Origin: Nereocystis luetkeana
Taxonomy: Eukaryota; Sar; Phaeophyceae; Laminariales; Laminariaceae
Assembly (NCBI GenBank): GCA_031213475.1
Contig: JARUPZ010000023.1
Coordinates: 9,566,157 to 9,630,156 of the forward strand
Reading direction: 5' to 3'
Length of the DNA: 64,000 nt
The position numbers and the translations under genes are program-made. Position 1 is the first letter of the stretch. Every line of letters begins with the position of its first letter. A model generated the notes under the pieces. The model was given only the letters and a program-made list of their open reading frames with translations. It did no database searches and was not told the origin of the DNA. Shown here one piece after another: positions 57,424 to 64,000 of the stretch.

Positions 57424-57520
57424 TTAACCCTTTTAGGACCCCAGTCCCGTTTTGGGGACAAATCACTTGGAATTAGAATGGTTTGTCCTCAAATCGGGAC
57501 TGCGGTACTAAAGGGGTTAA
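57424..57520. mobile_element. TTAA-flanked MITE (complete)
   Basis: TTAA, then CCCTTTTAGGACCCCAGTCC at the left and GGGACTGCGGTACTAAAGGG, G, TTAA at the right. Terminal CCC and TTAA target duplications are the mark of piggyBac-type elements; this is a short non-autonomous version. The arms also share GTTTTGGGGACAA/TTGTCCTCAAAT. The surrounding region (55,800-57,400) has no gene I can support. Confidence 0.85.
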
Positions 57521-57855
57521 CGCGAAAGAGCACCCCCCCCCAACTAATTCCAGTTTGTTGCTTAGCGTAAAAACAAGTGGTTGGAGGGCGAGAATCGTAG
57601 GGGGTGGGCCTCTTTGGTTGAAAAGGCAGCGGATATATCAAATATATCCGTTCGAAGCCGTGGCAACAAGAGTGCATAATGGGTCGGGTCGAGTGGTGTC
57701 AAGTGCCGAACGTTGTGGCGGGCGCACTCAGCTACTTGAAGCGGTAGAATATTATGCTTAAAAACATCGACGCAGAATAATCTGACGCGGTATTGCAGTA
57801 GTTACCACCACAGAATAAAGAGATATATACCGCTATAAAAAACGTACCGCGACAT

Positions 57856-57990
57856 ATGGATGGGGCGGGGGGGCGGGGGGGCGGGGGCGTAGTCACTGCT
57901 TGCCTTAGTAATATGACCATTGACCACGCATCCCTTTCGAAACGGAGCTCTCGTTCCTACTCCTAATAGAGACAACTCCAGCATTTGGGC
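57856..57990 (+). repeat. G-headed repeat, TTTGTTGCTTGCC subfamily
   Basis: G tracts, CGTAGTCACTGCTTGCCTTA, ATATGACCATTGACCACGCA, GAAACGGAGCTCTCGTTCCT, then ACTCCTAATAGAGACAACTC and CAGCATTTGGGC. It includes the 3' extension shared with the copy at 49,418. Confidence 0.85.
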
Positions 57991-58085
57991 AATACGTTTT
58001 GCCATATATTACGCACCAGATACAACTTTTCGCCTACCTTGTTCCCTTCTTGTTTCGCCCTTCTGGGCCCAAAATGTGTGGCGAT

Positions 58086-58612
58086 GGGGGGGGGGGGGGG
58101 GTGTACTCGATAGGAGAGATGTACTCGATCTCATGCATGGCCATAGTCGTATGACCATAGACCCTCGCATCCCTACAATGCCGGGACGGAGCATGTCGAG
58201 TTTTCACCGACCAGGCAGACATTGCTTGCACCAAGCGCGAAGCGCCGTGAGGTGTCCGGCATGAAGGGTGAGCTGCATCCTACTAAGAACCGCTTGTGGG
58301 GCGGACTTGCACATGGATGACAGCTTCAATGAGTTGATTTAATTTCCGGTGTAGGCCCTTCCAGAGACAGCAATGGGAGTACTATGTATCTGCCTCTTGG
58401 GTGCCTTACCATAAACACTACGTGATACGATAATTCCCACTTATGCGGAGTAAAGGTTGTTCACCTTGCACTAACGATCTAACTCGACAACCAGCTGTGA
58501 CCGACCGCAAAAAAAAAAGGGGGGAAAAAAGCGGTACCCTGGTTGTCTAGCTCACGTAGTGAGCGGCATGTTTTACAGTGTCGTTGCCAACCGACGCCAA
58601 CCCAACCTATAT
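58086..58612 (+). repeat. Full-length G-headed repeat
   Basis: A G18 run, TGTACTCGATAGGAGAGATG, core (GCCGGGACGGAGCATGTCGA), CACCAAGCGCGAAGCGCCGT, AGCTGCATCCTACTAAGAAC, GGACTTGCACATGGATGACA, GTACTATGTATCTGCCTCTT, GCGGAGTAAAGGTTGTTCAC, CTCGACAACCAGCTGTGACC, TGGTTGTCTAGCTCACGTAG and CAACCGACGCCAACCCAACC. All blocks are in the same order as at 28,045-28,680. Confidence 0.88.
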
Positions 58613-58700
58613 AGTTGGGGGGGGGGAGTGCTCGATAGGAGAGATGTACTCGATCTCATGCATGGCCGTAGTCGTGTGACCATAGGGGGAGGGGGGGCTA
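58613..58700 (+). repeat. G-headed repeat fragment
   Basis: A new G tract directly at the end of the previous copy, then AGTGCTCGATAGGAGAGATG, TACTCGATCTCATGCATGGC and CGTAGTCGTGTGACCATAG, stopping at another G tract. Head only. Confidence 0.85.
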
Positions 58701-59296
58701 AATAAGCCAGTTTCCTGCTGGGGATGGGTAACATTGTGAGTTGGGTGAAACTGACGTGTTATGAGGGGGGAAGACCTATTTATCGGAGTCAGCCCCACGT
58801 AACCCGGGTTCTTCTTCTCCTTGTTTCTCACGTACTGCGTGGGGAGCAATATCAGCAAGGGCGCGAACTTCGAAAGCAAGCAGTGTTTCTCCACGTAACA
58901 ACAACAACCACACCGCTGTTGGGACTGCCGTGCACAGGGTCGCAATTCCAAAACCTGAAATCGTTAGAACTTGCATTTGAAAAAAACAAAACTAAGCTGC
59001 GAGGCAGAAAAAAAAAGGTTCAAAACTCACGTCTATTCGCAAGCTTGTTCGTAGAACATGTCTTGAAGTCTATTAAGAAATACCTGGTACACTTCATACG
59101 TATATGTATACAAGAGTACAGGCAGTGGCCGATAATACTCGTACAATGTGCACCTACTTTTGTTGTGCCGACCGATTGCAACATAGTTGTGACGGAGTCA
59201 GTCGTGAACCGAACCGAACCGAACCGAACCAAAGCGCAGCGCAAGCCGCCTAGCCGTACTTTTCCTCCTCAGAAATGGCAGGCAGGGTCAACAGAA

Positions 59297-59298
<2 letters not shown>

Positions 59299-59329
<31 letters not shown>
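59299..59329 (+). repeat. (CAG)n microsatellite
   Basis: About ten CAG units. The surrounding DNA (58,720-59,950) has no gene I can support; (ACCC)n occurs at 59,630-59,672. Confidence 0.92.
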
Positions 59330-59964
59330 TGAAAAATGTATCTCCCTCTCCAAAACGCAAGCAGTGTGCCATTGTTCTTAACGAGCGGAAGGAAAAGCCG
59401 CGCAGCACACAGCTCTATCCATAAGAGAGCGACTGCCGCAGGTACTACTGTCGAAACCGTTTACTCCCTACCGCCCGAGTATCCGTTGCGTTTCCAAGGT
59501 CCAGAAGGGAGGCGGCGGCGAGGGGGGGGGAAGGGACGCGCGGGAAGCATGCATACCGGCAATAACAATCAACAGTGGCAAGGGGTACGATCGCTGCTGC
59601 GCCAGCGGGGCCGGTAGTATACCCACTCACACCCACCCACCCACCCACCCAAAACCCACCCACCCACCCACCGAGAGCCGGTGCTCCGCGGGGCGTACTA
59701 AAACCGAATTAATTTTTCAAGATCCAACACCTACCTTTACCATGGAAGTGATATTGGATAACAAGGATGTGAGGGTATATTGCCCACTGCTGCCAGATGG
59801 CAAGAACAAACGTGGCATTTAGGGACCGCGCCATGTGTACATGTAGCGGCGGGTTGAAGTGAGTGCTGTACGCGCAGCTGCACGCGCAGAGGAGGAGGGG
59901 AAGGGATTAGGTGAGGATGATGGTATCCGGTGTGTGCGAGAGAAGCAGAGTGTGCTGTGGTGAT

Positions 59965-60075
59965 ACTACGGAGGGACATAGTAATCAGATCCAAATATGA
60001 TTCGTAAAAATACTACAATACATAGGTTTTTGTGTCCGTGATGGGTCCTGATTTCTATCTATGGTGTCCCGCAAT
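59965..60075. mobile_element. MITE family 1, copy i (diverged)
   Basis: Left ACTACGGAGGGACATAGTAA, right TATCTATGGTGTCCCGCAAT. The interior keeps ATCCAAATATGATTCGTAAA and the ACATAGGTTTTTGTG block. More mutated than the others. Confidence 0.75.
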
Positions 60076-60467
60076 AGTTGTTTCGTCAGCTTTCTTTCGC
60101 GCAATACACACGGGGTACACGCACACCTGCCTCCGAAAAAAGGGGAACGAGCACTTGCTCCACGTACGAGTATACCTCGGAAGTCTACATTTTGGACTGG
60201 CTTATTGCGGTGCGCTGTTCTCGTGCATGTTATCGGAAAGCCATCTAAACTATGCCTGGTACCTGGCACCGTTTTTTATCATAGTATAGCGACGTTGTGG
60301 AGGCAGCGGGCGGCTTCGTCTGACTCCCACGCATCGCGTCCTCTGTCGCTCGAGACTCCGCATATATATGATAAGCACCCAGCCATGCCCGGTACAAAAT
60401 ACGCAGCCAACATTTTATGATATTGCGTATTATACTAGACAGAATGGGATTCTCACTCACCCGTACG

Positions 60468-60580
60468 GTCGCCCCGGTGGTTCAAGTGGTTAACCTCGAA
60501 TTCTGCTTGTGTTTGAGTCCTGGGTTCGAGCCCCAGGTGGGTCGGACATTTGACTTTATTTGCAAAAATAAAAATAAAAA
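60468..60580 (+). ncRNA. tRNA-like element (tRNA pseudogene or SINE head)
   Basis: GGTGGTTCAAGTGGTTAACC resembles an A box with D-arm pairing (GGTT/AACC). CTGGGTTCGAGCCCCAG has a perfect five-base T-stem, a seven-base TTCGAGC loop and an intact B box. The anticodon arm does not fold into a standard 5-bp stem with a 7-base loop, and the acceptor stem pairs poorly. An A-rich tail (AAAAATAAAAATAAAAAGG) follows. It is therefore more like a SINE or tRNA relic than a working tRNA. Confidence 0.45.
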
Positions 60581-61329
60581 GGATTCAATTGTTGAGAGCG
60601 CCTTTCAGCGTGGGTAGGCACAATTCGATGCGAGTCGACGAGGGAAGAAAAGGCTGAAATCTTCTCGCGATAAAAATGAAGGCAAGTACCGTAGCGGGAA
60701 GGGGGGAGAAGAACCTGCTACGTGACCCCGGATCTGAGTTACGAGTTGGAAGGAGAGAGAGAAGACGATGTGCGAAGATAATAAATGGGATGAGCAAAAA
60801 AAAAATGTGCCAGGTAAGGCATAATCTACCCTTTACAGCAGTGCAAGGATAACCTTGTGGAAGGGGCGGCAGTTCGGCTGGTTTACGCACCTGGCACATA
60901 CAATGGGCACTACCTGGTATATCGGTACTATAGTCTACTGTACTATAGAGAGTGTACGGCAACGCCTTAGCAACGTTAGTACTGGGAAGCGGGTGCTAAG
61001 TTTAAGGGCAATATGGACCTACAGGCCGACTACTGCTCGTGGCAGATGTGCCTCTGGCTCTGCTCTGGTCACTCACACAAGGTGCTTCACGATGCTTGAA
61101 GGCCTGTAAAATTTCTTGTATCAGTTGCCTCCTTGCTAGCCGGATGCCTTTTGAGCTAAAGGGGGGAGATATCCACCTTCTAGGCAGGCGACAACGCCTG
61201 CCAGGTATGATGAGGGGACACTTGCTACAAATCATAACGCCGCAACAGGGGAGAGGGGATACCATAACACTATAGCCCACCCTAAAAAGGGGCCATACGT
61301 ATATAACATCGATATGCAGATTCATAGAA

Positions 61330-61470
61330 AAATCAGCCGGGAACTAAACCCGTCCGGAGACTTTGGAGAATGGATCGAAGATGCGGCGCTTCACAACCCA
61401 CTCCCCCATCTCTAACTTGCAAGGCAGAAGCCGATTAATTGTGTACGCGGTAAAACAAACTCTCAGTTTT
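61330..61470 (+). repeat. Dispersed repeat A, copy 2
   Basis: TCGAAGATGCGGCGCTTCAC, AACCCACTCCCCCATCTC and GCAAGGCAGAAGCCGATTAA match the order of blocks at 38,480-38,560. Identity is moderate. 60,590-61,330 holds no gene I can support. Confidence 0.5.
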
Positions 61471-61686
61471 CAGGTTTATGCACTCATATACCTGGTATGG
61501 TATGTACGAGTATAATGCTACTGCTGTGTTTGTACTAGGAACGTAAACAAGTAGAAGTATGTACAGGCAGTAACTGACTTCGCGTCGGCGGCGGCATGCT
61601 TATTAAAAGATAGATGCAAACATCCACAAAAAAAACGGGCCACGCACGCACGCACGTCACCCATCATACGCATCATAATATTATCG

Positions 61687-61810
61687 TTAATCCCTTTTAG
61701 GTCTTCACTCCCGTTATGGAAACAATTGGGCAAATATTACTCGGAATTAGAGTTGTTAGACAATAATACCAGGTATTTATGTGTGTGTGAAGTGCCGTGC
61801 TAAAAGGTGC
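61687..61810. mobile_element. TTAA-type MITE, diverged copy
   Basis: TTAATCCCTTTTAGGTCTTC, then ACTCCCGTTATGGAAACAAT at the left; AAGTGCCGTGCTAAAAGG at the right. The interior GGAATTAGAGTTGTT matches GGAATTAGAATGGTT of the complete element. It contains a TACCAGGTA word at 61,767. Confidence 0.7.
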
Positions 61811-62011
61811 TATTATACGTCTACCAAAGAAAGGTACGAGTACATAATAATGCTGTAAAATAACATAATATACCGGGTACGTACCAGAAGGTACATGTTA
61901 TTATACTTGTATGACGACAACCGAATTAAATTAGACCACCAGGTTCTGCTGCAGGCTGTACTACTGCTGTTAGAGACAAAATAAGTGTCGGATGGCAAGC
62001 GTAATAATAAC

Positions 62012-62139
<128 letters not shown>

Positions 62140-62208
62140 GACAACGAACATCCCCCTCGAGCGAAAGTCAATTTTTTTTTTTAAATCGACGACGTGAAGC
62201 GTATTACT

Positions 62209-62333
62209 ATACGACGGGGGACCATAGTTAAATAGGGACCAAATATTGTTAGTAAAAATGGTTACATACAATGGGTTTTTATGTGAACCATAGATAGGTC
62301 CTACTCGGAGTATTAACTATCGTCCCCCGTAAT
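62209..62333. mobile_element. MITE family 1, copy j, with two TA-flanked insertions
   Basis: Left ACGACGGGGGACCATAGTTA, right TTAACTATCGTCCCCCGTAAT. Relative to copy g, ACCATAGGTCC has become ACCATAGATAGGTCC, and TCCTATTAACTA has become TCCTACTCGGAGTATTAACT: insertions that each leave TA on both sides. Confidence 0.9.
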
Positions 62334-62734
62334 ACTACGTACAGCACAATGATTGAGCAGTTGTATCTACTCTTTCTTGGCATGTTATTATTTTTTTATC
62401 GTATACCATTATACCGGTATTAAGTCTACTAGGTGCATACACGATGACAACGACCATCGAGTTACAGAACACTACTACTATACTGTGCTGCTTGCTGTTG
62501 TTGTACACCTGGAAACACTCAAGACGTACCAGCCCCCTTCGGGCGATTTTCGAAGCGTCTTTTCTCGGTACCTGGCACAACAGCAGCAGGGGGGGGTACA
62601 ATCAATGCACAAACAGACGCCAAGCGATGTACCAGGTATATGTATGCGTCTGTGGATGAAAAGATCTCGACAACAAGGAAGGGTCTTTAGAAAAAAAAAC
62701 AGCATCTTGGCTGTGTGTGCCCGCCCGCTTGTTG

Positions 62735-62905
62735 TGTGTGTGTGTTCTTCACATTAATCCGTTCTTTCTACCCGTCGACATCCAGCACAACCAGTGTCCG
62801 TGCCGATTCTTCAATCCTAGAAGAGATACAAGTTCTGTGGTCATAAAGCTACGCCACAGAGATGATACCAGGTACTACTTTGCCACGTGTGCACTAATAT
62901 GCACT
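62735..62905 (+). repeat. Inverted repeat, left arm
   Basis: TTCTTTCTACCCGTCGACAT, CCAGCACAACCAGTGTCCGT, GCCGATTCTTCAATCCTAGA and AGAGATACAAGTTCTGTGGT are present here and, reverse-complemented, at 63,257-63,410 at roughly 90% identity by eye. This arm has a 10-base insertion containing TACCAGGTA at 62,868-62,876. Confidence 0.9.
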
Positions 62906-63256
62906 GCAGTTTTTTTTTTTTTTTTTTTGCAAAGCCATGTCATCATACTAGATACGACAGGCACGACATAAGCAATCTATGAAATAGTGAAACGAAAAGA
63001 AACAATCAAAGAGAAAACAAAAACAAGGTAGACAAATCGAAAGAGAAAAAGTTGTGGAGAAAATCGGTATCTGGTACTACTACTACTATTAATAATAGTA
63101 TATTTTTATTGATCATGTACTCGTACCTCTCTGGTATCATGCGAGGGTACAGGGTTTAGTCCACGGCTGCTGCAGCAGCAGCAAGCAGTGTTTACCGCTT
63201 TCCATGTAATGTTCCCTAAACGCACACATACATGGCATTCATTGCATTGCCCACTG

Positions 63257-63410
63257 CTGTGCTTACTGCATGCGTGGCAACGTAGTATCTCTGTGGCGTA
63301 GATTTGTGACCACAGAACTTGTATCTCTTCTAGGATTGGAGAATCGGCACGGACACTGGTTGTTGTGCTGGGTGTCGACGGGTAGAAAGAACGAAGAACA
63401 CAGACACACA
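63257..63410 (-). repeat. Inverted repeat, right arm
   Basis: Reverse complement of 62,735-62,905. On the minus strand it lies in an open frame with paired Cys (RCHACSKHSSGQCNECHVC); the left arm does not keep this frame. The spacer between arms is about 350 bases with an A-rich block and a T17 run (62,910). The remaining sequence to 64,000 shows no gene I can support. Confidence 0.88.
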
Positions 63411-64000
63411 CTGCGCGCATCAATCAGTGAACGAGTTTATATGTATGTGTAGGCGCAGCAGTAGTAATCTAGAAATAAGGGGGAAAGGCTGAATGAAGTT
63501 GAGGCCACGAGAGAATGCAAAAGGCTCGATTCGTACCGCGCCCCGATTGGGAAGCGGCCGACCCATCGACCCGCCCTACCCGACAACGTACCCGACCTTG
63601 AGCTGGAGAGGGGGGGAATTGAACAGAAGATGTTAGCGGTCCATCGATCGGGGAAAAACAGATACCTGGTATTAGAGATGATACTTGTCAGTAACCATCA
63701 TATTCGTTACTCGATTACACTTACGTCATCTGGTATACATTGGTATCATTTTTTATTTATTTATTTATTTGTTTATTTGTTTATTTTTAATCATCACTTT
63801 CACTTTCCAGCCTAACTCGTACCTGGTCTGTGGTAGGAGGTTTTACCCTCGACGACCTTCTGGACAAAAGCCGTGGTCACAGGTGTCTACCCTGCTCCCC
63901 CCCGGTACGTGCCTTTATTTTTTGTCGCGCATAGGGTTCAGCATTCCCACTGCTCGCCGATTTTCATCGAATGTATGCTAACTCACGCTCTCGCGCTTTC

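Overview
The window is nuclear DNA of a eukaryote with GC-rich short exons, long pyrimidine-tract introns with GT..AG borders, very long C/G homopolymers and many small transposable elements. The best guess is a stramenopile, most likely a brown alga or a close relative. The main reason is the single large gene, an NB-ARC protein with kinesin-light-chain-type TPRs, an architecture known from brown algae such as Ectocarpus. The taxon is an inference, not read directly.

From 1,037 to about 32,070 the plus strand carries one gene, rebuilt here as 30 exons (about 1,900 codons). Reading phase agrees across nearly every junction. Its product runs in order: a PH-like C-terminal half (the 5' part of the gene lies left of the window), a basic/acidic Asp-rich linker, a Gly/Ala-rich linker with frame-breaking G tracts, a helical region, an NB-ARC ATPase module (Walker A, Walker B, ARC/winged-helix part), a helical linker, about five TPRs, a Gly/Ala/Val-rich tail and a charged Gln/Glu/Arg helix. 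It looks like an NLR-type receptor or signalling ATPase. Its introns hold degenerate tandem copies of their own splice junctions, a minisatellite and many mobile repeats.

From 32.1 to 44.9 kb I find no gene I can defend. There is a 100-N gap (33,206-33,305), minisatellites, a (CTC)n tract and repeat copies. From about 44.95 to 54.7 kb lies a GT-rich array of degenerate repeats (monomer about 85-90 bp, higher-order unit about 500 bp), interrupted by a decayed retroelement fragment on the minus strand. From 54.7 to 64 kb is repeat-rich DNA with MITEs, an in-frame 102-bp duplication, a tRNA-like element, a (TAA)n tract and a large inverted repeat.

Three dispersed families recur: a roughly 110-bp MITE with ATTACGGGGGACC ends; a roughly 97-bp MITE flanked by TTAA; and a family whose copies all begin with a G tract followed by TACTC. 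The most striking small-scale signal is the word TACCTGGTA/TACCAGGTA. Comparing copies of the same repeat shows it is an insertion of CCTGG or CCAGG at a TA with the TA duplicated, like a transposon footprint.
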